Positions 11,848 through 25,500 of a stretch of 64,000 nt of DNA are shown one piece after another. The position numbers and the translations under genes were made by a program. Positions within the stretch are counted from its first letter, which is position 1, and every line of letters starts with the position of its first letter. The notes beneath the pieces were generated by a model that did no database searches, was not told the DNA's origin, and saw only the letters and a program-made list of their open reading frames with translations. Source of the DNA: Pontederia crassipes (taxonomy: Eukaryota; Streptophyta; Magnoliopsida; Commelinales; Pontederiaceae); contig CM060188.1 of NCBI GenBank assembly GCA_030549335.1, positions 44,605,696 through 44,669,695 of the forward strand, in the 5' to 3' direction.

Positions 11848-13991
11848 TGTAACACCCGGAAAAAAAAATTAACGGCCAATTGGAGAGATAAAATTTAGGA
11901 TCTTCATTAAGGTGGGATAATGGTCAAATATTGAGGGGATGATGGCAAAAATTTCGGATCTCAGGGATTAATAAAGAAATCCAAGGAGTTAATGTTGATT
12001 CTTTCCTCTGAAAGCCTCTTTTCCATTTTCCTTTCTTTCTAGCATTTTGTCCACATTCTGTGAAGAGAGTTATCTCCCGGTCATCCCCGAGAGCAAGGGT
12101 AGCTGATGTTTCTTTTCTCTGCTAGATTATCTAATCTCCACATCTCTTCCTCACGTTGTTGTTCAATCCAAACTACCGTATAGGTGGTAATCAGCCAAGG
12201 GAAGAGATCTCAGTGCAGGGAGAACAAAGAGGGCGTGACATTCATGAATAGACGAATCAAACAAGGATCAAACGCGAAACAAAGTGAGTGGATCTGAAAT
12301 CACCTTGCATAAATAGAAATAGATTAGATTTGATCTTCTAACCATCTGATCTTGTCGTTATTCATGATTAAGCATGTAAAGGATATGAAAGCAAGAAGTA
12401 TACGATTGATTGTTTGAGTGCTATGTGATGATTATGATGTGTTGTGCTTAGGAATCATATTGTAGTTATTTGATCTATCATTAGTTTTGTATTTCTGCAT
12501 GACTAGACCATTGATCTATCATTCTATGTTGCTTATGTCTTATGTTTTCTTCTGCATTGGTAGAATATCATGGCTGTTACTTTTAGAACTCTTGACATTT
12601 TGGAGAAACATAATAACCCAGCCCGGATTCTTGAGAACCCGACCCGAGTTCATACTGGAAACGGCCGTGCAGGTTGCTTCCACAGTCGTGCTTATGGAAG
12701 TCGGCCGAGTTAGCATGAGACATACCAATCGACCATTCTACAACGACCACCCTATTACTCGACCCGGGTTTCACTTAACCCGATTCGGGTTTTCCCTTCA
12801 TCGAACCTGACGCTAGTGCGACATTATCCACGAACCCGACCTGAGTACCAACTACACTCGGTCCAGGTCTATGCTACGAACTCGGCCTGGGTCACCCTAA
12901 ACCCGCATCGGTCACCCTGAACTTGGCCCGGGTTATAGCAATCCTAGAACATCTTCCATATTGTTTACCGTTTCTTAATTCTGAACTGAATGCTACCTGA
13001 TCTTATTTTGATTGATTATGATTATGATAGGATTAATGCCATATGATCTTACCACGATCTATTCTTAATTTAAAAATATGGGTCCTTATGATGAGTCATC
13101 CTATTATTAATTCAATTATTTTCACATTATGATGAACAAGGAATAACAAGATTTTAAAGTGACTAAGAAGTTAAGATGGAAGTTGAATAATGGGTTGTCG
13201 GCCTATTTCAAGTGCCTCAAGATAAGGGCCGCTCCCTTGGGCATGATTTGATCACCGTTGTCCCGCACAAGGCTATATCGTTTCGCTCGACATAATCCAA
13301 GAAGAATTTAAAGGCATCCAAAGTCACTTAATTTCTAAGCATGACTCAATATTAAGAAATATTGATAAGTAAAGCAAGCACGAACATCAAGTCGAATTAT
13401 CGTTATGATTTATGTCATGATTATCAAGTCTACCATTGATTCCAAATTTATCATGTATCATGTGATCTTACGGATTATTGATATCCATTGACTTTTCCTT
13501 GTTCATGATCTATGATTATTCCATGCCCATGCCCCTGACCAAGATAAGTACATATTATCATTTTCAATTTATGCTATTTAAAGTTATGCATTGTATATCC
13601 TTATTTAATATGCTGTAACGCTTACGAGAGGACTTCCTTTCCTGTATTTGATTTTTACGTGATCATGTCAATGATGATGTTGAGTTGGTGTGTTGCGACG
13701 ATGCTCAGACTGCTATAAAGCACATGAAGTACATTGCCTATTTAACTATTCATTTCCTTCTGCATTTATGAACCTATGATGTAAACTTTATGATATTTCT
13801 TCAAGGACGATGTAACCATTTTTAAAATTTTGCAATTAATGTTATTTTTTTCACAATTCTTCTTTATTTTATTCTTTCTCTTACTGACGTGTCTCTAGTC
13901 TTGACTGAGATATGGTCAGTTTAACATAACATTTGTAGCGTTCTCAGATTGATTTTTGTCACATTGCGTTGGTCAATTTGAGGGTGTCATA
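11848..13991. mobile_element. Solo LTR 2 in JAC1 exon 2 (unit A)
   Basis: The element of about 2144 bp starts TGTAACACCC and ends GGGTGTCATA. The better-preserved copy in unit C ends GGGTGTTACA, the exact inverse of its start. It is inserted in coding sequence, flanked by GATGA on the left and GATGC on the right. The uninterrupted gene has a single GATGC here, so this is a 5-bp target duplication with one later change. It has no coding capacity and no internal domain. The short inverted ends plus 5-bp duplication fit a solo LTR, probably Ty3/gypsy type. Confidence 0.87.
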
Positions 13992-14127
13992 GATGCTCTG
14001 GATGCTCCCAAATTGTCATACATGCCAATTTATTCTCTTTATGTGGATGAGGTCTCATTGCAAGATGAGCCGAAGATTCTTGGAAAAAAATTCAACAATC
14101 AAAGCCCTTTAACTAGAAAATTTTCTC

Positions 14128-15066
14128 TTACAATATAACTCAACTAAGGCTTCTTGCCATTTAAAATTTGTTTGTCGTTAATTTTGTGAACTTTTTTGTG
14201 GGAATCTATTGTATAACTCTCACTCAAAATAAATCTTTTGAGATTATTGATTAGGATAACATACACATTTTTACATTCTCAATTTTTTCCACCACGTCGT
14301 TTTTCGTATGGCACATGAAAAATAATAATAGTATCCCTAAATCTTGAATACATACTTTTCTTTCCCTTTTTATCCATACTTTCTCAATTGATTTTCCTAG
14401 TTTCATTTCATATTTTATTTGACATCTCTAAACTATTTGAGAGCTTTTCTTGTATCTTGTAAAAAGATGAGGAAATTGACAAAGAAGAATTTGAAAATGG
14501 TCATTAACAAATATTACATTTTCTTTTGTATAATAACACTCAACAAATCACAAATATGAGAATGAATCATTCTATTTCACTTCATTTTTTATTTCCGTAT
14601 CGGTCTTCATTTTTATGTCACCTCGAAAACCTCAACCCAATGGACAAATTAATATCATCCAAATAACTAGTCAATACCTAATTATCTCAGCTTCACATGT
14701 TAATTTCAACATCATCCCGAGGTATCTATCTAAAAAAAATGACAAAGTTCAAATAACTTGTGTAATTTTCTAAGCTATATAAACTTCAAAAGATTAAAGT
14801 CTAATTGTAATATTTTAAAGAGTCACATAACTTTATGACATAATATCAGAAAAATAAAATCTTTTAGAAAATTGAATTTTATATGAAAAAAGTATAGTCT
14901 GAGAAATTTAATAACACACTATGCGGATACAAATACTTATATGTGAGCATAAAAGTTGATAAAATAAATGCAATGACAGTTTCACTTAAGGATGCAAGAA
15001 AAATTCGATCGACCCAAAAAAATTGAATTGAAAAAAAATAGGGGACTAAATATGATTTAAGTCGAT
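14128..15066. other. Spacer fused to the broken JAC1 exon 2 (unit A)
   Basis: AT-rich DNA starting 'ttacaatataactcaact', directly joined to exon 2. The same spacer occurs after B (29199-30138) and C (from 38803 and again from 39309), and leads into the next unit. Short open frames here, such as 29597-29845 in B, have no coding character. Nothing else is recognised. Confidence 0.7.
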
Positions 15067-18000
15067 TTTTAATAGAGCAAAACTGATTTATTATGTGTGT
15101 GTGGGTAGGGGGGTTTCTATTTGTATAATTACTTCATAAATAATAAATATTTTATTATTAGTATAATAATTTTTTTATAATTTAATGTGTTTTCATCACA
15201 TTATGAAAAACTAAATTTAATAGTTCTATTATTATAGTTATAAAATTAAATATATTTACATTAGTTTTAATTTATATATATTTTTATAAATCTTATTCTA
15301 ATAAATAGGAGTCTGAAAAAATCAAACCTCTTGGGAATAATTTTTTATAAATGATTTTAAGATGATTTTTTGTAATTTTAGAAATCAACTCAAAAAATAT
15401 GGGGGAACTTTTTAAATAAAAAATCAATCTGACTTGATCCATTTTCACTTATTCATAAATAATAATGGAGAAATTGACCTTGATTGTTAAATAATACCCC
15501 TTTAAAATAACTAATTTCATAACAATTAAAATATTACGTGAGAATAATATTCAATAAAATGTTTAAAAAATAATTTAGTTTGAGACAAAATAATAGTAAT
15601 GGTAATAATTAAGTAACCTTTAGAAAAAAAAAAACGTGCGTCACCGAGTGCTGTAATATTCAAAACTAGTGAAGATTCTCGCGCTTTGTGCGATTAAAAT
15701 GTTAGTAATATATTAATAATATTAAAATTTAGTTATACATTCAATTTATAATATTAAGAAAATATACTTATATGTTAAATTTTAAATTATGTCCATAGGT
15801 AACTTTAAGAAATCTCATTTGAATTATAGAGTTCAATTATAAGGAGATAACAAATAATATTTAATAATTTTAAGTTTATATGTATGATAATGACATATAA
15901 GGCTTCTTCAATAGTAAAGTGGTGGATCTTTAGATGACAAAATATTAACATATTTTAACTATATGTTTAAAATCTAAAAAATGTGCATAAATCATAAACA
16001 TTTACAAGGGATATCATATTTTATATGTTTCAAAATATTACTAATATTTTTATATAATCAGATCTCATAAAAATTTATTTATACATTCATATATAATATT
16101 GGGAAAATATGCTGATAAGATAAAATTCAAATTATGATCCTAGGTATCTTTAAAAAAACTTTTTTGAATTACAGAGTTCAATTATAAGGTGGCAATAAGT
16201 AATATTTTTTTATGCATAAAGAAGGATGAATAATGTGTATCTTTTTCCAATATTCAATTTAGAGAATGATCAAAACATATCATTTTTACATTATCAAAAC
16301 TTATCATCTTTACAGTATTTTTAATATTTAAGCTAATACCCTAACAGTGACACATTACAATTAAATTGTTACTATAGTACAAAAACAAAAGTTTAACCAA
16401 GAGAGGAGAGAGAACCTATTAATGAGTCAATGAGTGGAAATTATTGTATTATCATTCTTTATTATTTTATATAATGCCTAACATAACTTAGATTTTATTT
16501 GTTAATAAAAATACACGATCCAAATGTTACAAATATTAAAGTATTGAAGGAATTAATAGATATATAAATTTGATGTTATAATAGGTATTTATGAATATAT
16601 TTTTCATTTGACCGGTTGCCATGAATATTTAAGTCCACTCTATCTCCAAGTGATTTTTTATATAGGGCTATTACGTGAGTGGTTATTAATAACTTATCAA
16701 CTTAGTTAAGTTATTCTAAAATAACTATAAACATTTATTCATATTAAACTATTGCAGTCATATTTTTTATAGATAAACAAAAGACTTTTAAATAATATAT
16801 TTATTTTTATCTTGAAGATGTGGCACTCTCATGAGAATTGGTCAAGTTCAACTTCTCATTCCAAGCTATCTTCTTTTATTATATCAAGTATAGATAAGAA
16901 ATCAACATATCAATTAAATAGGTAAATAAATTATTCACATTTTTTTTGTGATATCTTGTCGTAACAACCCATAATTAACAACATATAAATGTAATCTAAT
17001 TAGCACATATTATGTATAGTTGGACAACATTTAAAGCTATGCCGAGTGTCATATATAGATTAAAAATAGATTAAAAACCTGCTGACATTTAGATTTTGTA
17101 AATGAAATAGTTCGAACAATAATAATGTATTCAAGTTAACTAAGGCCACTCATCATATCTTATTATAATAAAAAATCTAATATATGAATTTATAATAAAA
17201 AAATAAAGAATGAGGATATTATATATGTTTTAAATTATGAGATCAAAACGTGGAATTAGGCCATACAATGCAATTATGAAATTAAGCCATACAATAAACT
17301 AAAACTTCTGAAAAAAATATGATTATATATCAATGTACATATAATATCAAAACTGAATTAATTAAATTGCAATATTTTCCTATTTTTAAATATTGAAGGA
17401 AGTCATTATGTAATGAATTCCAAAGAAAAACTAAGAAATGATGCTATAGCAAATCACAAAAGACTGCTTAAGAAAATTTCTATCAAAAGAAAAATAACTA
17501 AGAAAAATCTTTTAAACCGGTGTGGTGCACTTTGAGTTCTCCCCTATGTAGTGGACCAATTGTGCTTAGATTCATTGTGCAAGGCCTTTAGATAGATGTA
17601 TCTACAAAATAAACAAAATATTTATATAAAGAAAATTTTATCTCGTGACAAAATATATTAAGAAACAAAAATATTAAAAATTTGTAAAAAGAAAGGCATG
17701 CAGTTATTTTTAAATTTTGGCTTGATTATTTTAATCAGTCTATATTTTTCATTTACCTAATGTGTCATATAGGATATTAGTAAAGTTGAGAGAGAAGAGA
17801 ATAATAATCATTAACTAAAAAATCATAAAAGAAGATAAATATGAGTTGAGAGAGAATGCAGTTCAATTACTTACAAAAATACTATTAAAATATTTTAAAC
17901 GAATATCAAATTAATATGACAATGAAAATACTCATATAAATAAAATGGATGCGAAAAGCACAAAAGAGGCTTTAAATTTCGTTTCAGAATTTTAATATAT

Positions 18001-18591
18001 ATGGAGCTTCAACTAAATAATGGATCCATAAGAATATTAAACTACATCAGTGAGAAAATATGTAAGTAAATAATTTGCTACAACGAAGAAATACATATGC
18101 CAATTGGGCAAAAAGAATCGTAATATCCAGCTTTAAGTAAATAAGACCGGATCCATAAGAATATTAAGCTACATAAGTGAGAAAATACGTAAGTAAAGAG
18201 AAAATTATCCATAAGAGTTTGCTACATTTATGTGGTTGCCATGATGGTGTTCAACGTGCTCAAGTGATTTGATTCTCGTCAAATGCTTTCGGATGGCTTC
18301 ACTTCACGAAGGAGGTTTCAAATGTGTTAATAAGTGAGGTTTGTTTGGAGAGCTCTCAATAATAAATTAAAATACACATATACAGAATTATTTTATATTA
18401 TAAAAATATAATAAAATATAAAGAGCCAATATCTAATTTATAAATAATTAATTATAATATTAAAATTTTAAAACACAATTAATAATTAGTTCAAATGATA
18501 TTTATGATACTAAAGTATGAAAATAATAAAACAATATAGAAAATTCAGGAAAAAAGGGATGAACGGTGGTTTGGGATTGGTTCTGATTTCT

Positions 18592-18640
<49 letters not shown>

Positions 18641-19294
18641 ATAAATAATAGTTACAAAAAAATTTGCAAAATTTAACGCACATTAAGTTAGAATGTATTT
18701 ATATATGATTGTTTTACATTATAAAAAAATATGATAGAATATAAACAGTCAATGCATAATTTATATGAATATCAAGGATGCATTTATGTACTTTTTAAAT
18801 TGAGATACAAAGAGCTAGCATATGATTGATTAATAATTAATTATGATGATTTCAATACACAAAATCATAATGAAAATATCAAGTGCATGTGCTAAGAATG
18901 AAATGATGATATTTATAATATTAAACGATGAGACTATTACAAAATTCAAAAAAATGAGAAAGATAAAAAAAATAGAATGAATGATGGCTTTGATCATTCT
19001 TAATCCTCAGGATATTTTTTACGTAAGATAAATAGGAAATCGCTCATTAGTTTACAGATTAGACATTTCTTTTTTATTAGATGTAAAATATTTGTTATTG
19101 TAAGAAAAAATATAATAGAGTTGACGTATAATTTGTGAAATTTAATACACATTAATCATAAGTGCATTAGATATATTATTTTATATTAAAAAATATAACA
19201 AATATAAAGAATCATTATAATGTATCCATGCAGATTGGGAAGGCGCGGTCCTACATATCTATTTCTACTTATATTTTATATGCCAAATGCCGAC
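15067..19294. other. AT-rich spacer of unit B
   Basis: Copy of 1-4216 with the same internal repeats. The AT microsatellite near 18596-18638 is longer than in A. No genes seen. The unassigned 77-codon frame follows at 19295-19528 (minus strand), and the GA microsatellite at 19603-19662. Confidence 0.7.
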
Positions 19295-19598
19295 TCAATC
19301 CATCTTTCCAACTCCAATACACAACCAAAGCATCAGACGTATCAATCTAAAATGATAAATGGAAATAAAATCCAATACTAAATGATCGGTTGATACAGCA
19401 ACGGACGATTGAACGCCCAAGCGACCGAGGGGAGGAAGCGTGCAACCCGCATCGCAGCTTGGCGAATCATGAGGAAGAGACTGCAGAGCATGAGTAAGCT
19501 TATCCATAGTGTAGCAGCTGCTGCACAACCTGCGACAATCGTCACCAATTCGTCTCTCTCGTTAAAATTGTTCAGCTGATTTTGGAGTGGTCACTCGT

Positions 19599-19666
<68 letters not shown>

Positions 19667-20436
19667 AAGATGCAATGATAATATCATGTAACAATGATAA
19701 TTATTAAGCATCATATATATATGATTAATTATACAGTTAATTTCCTTTTTTTTAAATTCGCCCTAATATTATATTCTCCATTGGTTCTTTACAATTTTCG
19801 TCTCTTCAACGAATCGATCTAAGCGATCTACACATGCTGACACTACATACATGCTACATGTCATGGAAACATGTTTCATTTTGTTTATTCGTGAATATAA
19901 TGGCCGATTGATAAAAATTTTCCACTAATTATGTGTATGCTCCAAATCTTGGTTTATTAAAATTGCTGTAATTTATTTGTAGATGAGTCATGATATATAT
20001 ATATATATAATTAAAATGGTGAATAGAATCGTAAGACAGTTAACTAATAAAATTACAGAAAAGGAAAGAGCAAGAACTTATTTATAGAATTAATATTAAC
20101 TCCGGCTTACTTTTGCATAACAAATTAAAATCCTAATTAAAATTATCTACTTGAATACGACATTATATGTGGTATTTGCATCTGGTGGATCTTGCACCCG
20201 CCTATGACAGGAGTTAATTAATTAGCTGAAAACTTTCTATTCGTATAAGAAATTGATTACATATAATTTCCGCTGCCAAGTGTCAATGGGGGAGACATAT
20301 AATAATAATAATAATAATAATAACAAAAAATAACAAAAGAATGATGGAAAATAAAGCATAGTGCTTTGTGCGATAACTCAGTCGCTGCGGGCAAACAAAA
20401 AAAACTAAGCAATAACAACATAAAATTAACTAATGA

Positions 20437-21348
20437 TTAACGCATAGCCGAGGAGACGCCGGCGGGAATCAGAGAGCGGCAAAGGGGGCAGAACGGCTTC
20501 TCCTCCAGCCAGCGACGGAGACAGGCGGGGTGGAAAGGGTGGGCGCACGGCGTCACCCCGACTTCCTCCCCGACGTCGAACTCTAGCAAGCAGATCGGGC
20601 ACGCTTTCTCTCGCACCGCCGTCGGCGATGGCGCCGGCGCCCTTCCCTCTCCGCAGCCTGCGTCTTCTTTTTCTTCTTCTTTGTACACGACCATCTTGAG
20701 CTGGGGTTCTGGCGCAGGGCCACGCGTGGCCTCGTCGATGACCACCCAGGCCGCGGCCTCCACCATCACAATACGGGTTGGAGCCGACGAGTGTGACGAC
20801 AAGAAGCGGCGCATGCGCTCCTGAAGGAAGCAACCGACGCACGCGTACAAGAATTCTGCGTAGCCGTCGTCGAGGTCGGGGCGAGCGAGGACCAAGTCAA
20901 GAATCGCTCCTCGTAGGAGGGACAGCTGCGATAGTGGGATCGTGAACCTGGTGGAGTGATCGACGCCCCACGTCGGCGTGGCCTCCGGAGACGGCGGCGG
21001 TGTGCCACGGCGAGTTCTCACGCGGAACCATAGCCGCAAGGTAATCTCATCGTCGTCCATGTCCTCCACGTCCATGTCCTCCTCCAAGAAGTGGAGTCTT
21101 GAACCATCGATGCCCATGGCGACGTTATTGTATTGCAAATACGTCCAATCTATCGGCAGATCACCACCGCCAGAAGGAGAAGAAGAAGAAGTAGTAGTAG
21201 GAAGAGGAGGAGGAGAAGAGTCTTGATAGTCTCCTCCGCGCGAAGCCGCCATGGCGATGGTTCTGCCTGCAGTCGCGTGCGCAGTGGATCGACGGAGGAG
21301 GGGAGTTCTTGGAGTTCTTAGAGCGAGTTCTTGGAGCGGGAGCTGCAA
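20437..21348 (-). CDS. RING-H2 finger protein, putative E3 ubiquitin ligase (unit B copy)
   Basis: Same 303-residue single-exon protein as in unit A, with the full set of RING-H2 ligands (C250 to C290). It carries Gly rather than Ser in the linker before the RING, so its protein is identical to the unit D copy. It differs from D by about one base over the whole frame by eye. A TATA-like box lies at 21406-21413, and the divergent JAC1-type fragment starts at 21957. Frame, stop and promoter are all intact, so it is probably a live duplicate rather than a pseudogene. Expression is not shown by the sequence. Confidence 0.85.
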   Translation of the reverse strand: MQLPLQELALRTPRTPLLRRSTAHATAGRTIAMAASRGGDYQDSSPPPLPTTTSSSSPSGGGDLPIDWTYLQYNNVAMGIDGSRLHFLEEDMDVEDMDDDEITLRLWFRVRTRRGTPPPSPEATPTWGVDHSTRFTIPLSQLSLLRGAILDLVLARPDLDDGYAEFLYACVGCFLQERMRRFLSSHSSAPTRIVMVEAAAWVVIDEATRGPAPEPQLKMVVYKEEEKEDAGCGEGRAPAPSPTAVREKACPICLLEFDVGEEVGVTPCAHPFHPACLRRWLEEKPFCPLCRSLIPAGVSSAMR

Positions 21349-21535
21349 GAATTAGAAAGAGCGCGTTAGGGAGTAAAGAAAGAAACAAAGAAAGCAGTTG
21401 TTACGTTTATATAGGCTCTCATCGGACTGGACTGGAGTCCGTTAGAAATCTTGGGACTTCTTTAATGTCATTCCCTCAACGGTAACAACAGCAAACCAAA
21501 AGAAAGAAGAAATAAATATTTGTTCATTCGATTAA

Positions 21536-21568
<33 letters not shown>

Positions 21569-22570
21569 TATATTCACTAGCTGCGAAGGTCCATTTCTTT
21601 TTTTTGTGTGTGTGATTTGAATTATAAATAATAGATTCATGACAGGTGAAAAAAAAATTAATGACAAAAAATGATGCATATCATATTGATTAAAATTAAT
21701 GGAAACTAAGATAAATATACTATTAAAAATACTCGTGTATTCACTATATTTAAATTTAGTAGAAAATAATAATAATTGGTCAGGCTTCGAGGCATCATCA
21801 TAAAAACTCCTGGTAGCTGCTACTTTACATGCCTTGTTGTTTCTCTGACCTCGCTCAGTCGCTCCCTTTCTGCTGAATTCTTCGCAGTCATCGTGGAGTC
21901 ACAGTAGAATCTGCTCTGCGTTCCGCTTGGCCGTAATCCCCACGGGCGTCTTCGGCATGTCGCGCACGAGCTCGGACTTGGACTTCAGGGACGTGTTCGG
22001 CGGCCCGCCGCGGCGGTCCGGCGCGTACGAGGGGCAGCGCAGCCGCGCGGATTCCTTCGACTCTTCTGCTCTACTCAGGGGAAGAGTCCGGGGAGGTGGG
22101 GAGCGCGTGGCCTCACGGCAGCGCCTCTCCGCCTCGCCGGGCCTAGTGGAAAAGCCCGTCTTCGGGGAGCTCGACAGTCCTGCTCGGCGTCGGCATTTGA
22201 CAGACGATTTCTTCGACGATGTATACCTCGGCAGCGATCAGTCCGGCAATTCGACGCCGAGGAGGGTCGACCAGGACGTGTTCTCTCCAACTCCGGGCTC
22301 CCGGGTCCTCTGTCCCAATAGGCATGGGTCCTCGCTGCTCCCGCGACACATGCCCGTTCTCCTCTTTTTGTTGTGTATAAAGATTTGGATTTCAGGTTTT
22401 TTATGCAATTTCTGCTATAATTTAAATATAGTGCATCAATGCAGAATGTATATACGGGCTAGTTGATATGTATTCTACTTCTTTCGGTAATCTGACATGA
22501 ATGATTTACCCACATAACAAATTCAGTTTGAACATTTTGATTCCTGTTATGGATGCAGTTTGTGCTAATT

Positions 22571-25500
22571 AGCCCCAAAATCATCTGTAATCTCATTATG
22601 GACGAATTTATCGACGGCACCGATCCGTCGAAAAAACGGTCGTCGCAAATTATTTTTCAACGGTCGGAAAAAATTCGTTGAAAGTATCGACGGTTACGTT
22701 TTGACCGTCGAAAGTTTTGGCGATCAAAATCTTCGAAAGTTTCGGCGGTCGTCGCAACCCGCCGAAACTTTCGGCAGTTTGCAACCGTCGAACTTTCGAC
22801 GGTCGCAACCGTCGCAAAAAAATTTTAAAATATAAAAAAAATTAGCGGGCCGCCAATGGCAAGATCCGACCGCCAGATCACGCCCGCAGCCGGCCAAATC
22901 TGACCGCTAGTGGCCGATCAGATCTGACCGCCAGATCTAGCCGCGGGAGGGAGAGGGTCGTCGACCGGGAGGTCGTCGGGCGGATCGTCATGTCGTTGAG
23001 GGAGAGAGATGTCGTCGAGGGAGCGAGAGAGGGAGAGAGAAGTAGATAATGGAGTGGGATTGGGAAGATTATATATATATATATATATATATATAGGTGG
23101 AAAGATGAGAAGGCGGGAAAACGAAAAAAAGCGGGATAGTGAAATTTTAATTACCGACGGCTCTGACCGTCAGAAAAGCAAATATTAATTATTTTTAATA
23201 TTATCGACGGTTGTGACCGTCGAAATTTATTTAATTATAAAAATAAAATACTATATTTAGTTATATATAATATTTATTTTTTATTTTATCAATGATTTGA
23301 ACTGTCGCTAATTATTACCGACGGTCGGAACTGTAAAAAATTGTGACGGTTCAGACTATCGCTAATTATATTAATAAAATACTCCTCATATTATATTATT
23401 ATATATTTAACGATGGTTACGACTGTCACGGACATGTCCTAAAAATATCATTTGTGCATAATCATGCATTTAATTAACATACTAAGTTAGTTTGGATGTC
23501 CATTTAGTGATATTTGTATATAATAATTAATATTTCGATTAGTGCATAATGATTACTTAATTATCGATAAACATTACAAAGTAATTATATAGGATTATTA
23601 GGAATAAATCATAAAATTTCTAAACATTATAATATATATATGTTTAAATAAGATTAAGTAAGCTTAATTAGAATTAAAATACTTAGTTATGATAAAAAAA
23701 TGTGATTAGTCATCACTTAAATTCCAAGTAGTTGAAGCAGACAGGTGAGAGCTGCTCAAAGGGATATTTTTCCAAACCACTATAAAATCTCATAAAATTC
23801 AGAAAAAAAAATATAAGCCACTTAACATTATATTTTCACCGTAGAATTACCAAATGAAGAACTCGAGCGAGCCAACCTAGGGAAAATCGGGAACGTCGGC
23901 TGTTCCAGGTGAGTTTTGATTCGAAAAATTTTCTTCTGATTGAGAGAATCATTACTTGGTGATAAACGAACCATAAATTCTGAAATTTTGTATGGTCCAT
24001 ACATTCGAAGTTAGCTTTCCATGGCCCTCTGGAATCACCTAAAAATGAGTTTTATAGAGGAAGTTATGAACTTACCTTCGCAAGTCACTCATTCTGTCCT
24101 GAGTCTGATATAAGTTTCATTAGTAAATTAGGGCACGATTATAATAGAGTGAATTAGGGTTTGAAATTTGGATATGCTTAAATAGACATTTCAAGGGTTC
24201 GGCGAGAGATGAAATCATCCTATTTGAACTTGTATTTTGGAAGAAATGAATTTTTCATTTCATAGTGATGCTTCTGTCAGATTCCATGACATTGACAGAT
24301 TGCGACCCGAATCAACTATTTTTGTTATAAGTCTATATAGCGAGTTAAATTCTAAAATTTTTATGACAAAACACTAATGAAGTCTAGTTTTCAAGAAAAT
24401 TATGCTCTAGTTAAATGGACAAGTATGAAGCATATAAATCAATATTTCGGTGACATACAGTCTGCCATGGCACAAACCCTAGGTTAGATTTCTTGGTATG
24501 TCCTGACTTACTCACTTGATATTTAATATTGATACTTAGGGGTTGAAAACCTTAGTATGTCTAGTTTCTAATTAATCCAAAATCATAAGATTTGCCCATG
24601 TGGTTAAAAAATTATGAATTATTGATTGACAGACACTCAGTCTGAAATCCTGAAACAACACCTAGTTAAGCTTTGGAGAATTAAAAAGTTCTAAGTGTAG
24701 AATAGCTTATGAATATAAATTTCTTAAGTTAGAAATCAGTATTAGAGGAGATTATATGCATTTGAGGGTGCATAAGCATTCATACATCATGAGCATGCAT
24801 TGCATATTACCTTACTAGTGATCAGGAAGTAAGAAGACATTATTGTTTGTAGGAAAACCTCAAGTTGTAAGTGAAAGGAAGGAAATCTAATAAACCTCCT
24901 TGAAGTGATAAAGTACAAGGTGAGTGAGTAAATTTACAACATAAAATATTATATGTTAATTCTTTTATTTATGGTATTACCTCAAGCAAAGATTATTATT
25001 GTTATTATTGAAACATATCTTGCACTATGAAAAGTAATTATGATATGTTTTAAGAATTTCATATGAGATGGAGTAATATCTTATACAAAAATATTTTCAG
25101 AGAACAATGCTTGTGAAGTGAAAATAAGTTTTATTTGATAATGATATGAGATTATGACATGTGTATTTTGATATTGTTAAACTCCATGTGTTCATTAGCC
25201 ATGCTGTTTGAAAAAGATCTTTGGGACCGTATTTGATATACATGAAGCCTTTGGGGCGTATATCGGATGTCTTTGCCCTTTGGGAGCTGCTCTGCGTGTA
25301 CGTATTAACCCATGATCGCTATGCGTATTTGAGAATCATGAGGGTGGCACACAATCATGATTGGGATACGTATTGACCCATGATTTGCTCTGCGTATCTG
25401 AGACTCTTGATGGTGAAGCTCTGCTTAGCTGTATGACACGCAATCATAGAGGGATACGTATTGACCCATGATGAGTACGTGCAATGAGACATGTGTGGAG

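Larger units (their letters stand above)
6868..14127 (+). pseudogene. Truncated JAC1-type J-domain gene (unit A)
   Basis: This is the 5' part of the intact gene at 42835-47025. Exon 1 (ATG at 6868, matching [10 protein letters not shown]) is still open and about 98 percent identical to the parent by eye (nine differences in about 400 bp). Intron 1 holds a CACTA remnant with a nested solo LTR. Exon 2 begins near 11750, is split by a second solo LTR (11848-13991), resumes at 13992 and ends at 14127. There the text leaves the parent sequence and enters spacer, with a stop 11 bases later. Everything encoding the FHFS-YKW motif and the C-terminal J domain is absent. The product cannot work as a JAC1-type co-chaperone. 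A transcript or a short N-terminal peptide could still be made. Confidence 0.9.
1..15066 (+). repeat. Tandem segmental-duplication unit A (about 15.07 kb)
   Basis: The sequence starting at position 1 recurs almost unchanged at 15067 and 30139, and in diverged form at 40271, so the window opens inside a tandem array. Order in this unit: AT-rich spacer (1-4500), RING gene on the minus strand (5355-6266), broken JAC1-type gene on the plus strand (6868-14127) carrying a CACTA remnant and two solo LTRs, then spacer (14128-15066) running into unit B. A and B differ by scattered single bases and by microsatellite length. The real left limit of the array lies outside the window, because position 1 is an arbitrary phase of the unit. 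Confidence 0.95.

Noticed and set aside
12487-12810. 107-codon frame inside solo LTR 2
   Set aside because: It lies wholly within a non-coding LTR, is altered in C, and shows no domain.
11848-13991. Reading the TGTAACACCC inverted ends as a DNA transposon such as a Mutator-like element
   Set aside because: The 5-bp target duplication and TG...CA ends fit an LTR better. Mutator elements give about 9-bp duplications and hAT elements about 8-bp ones.
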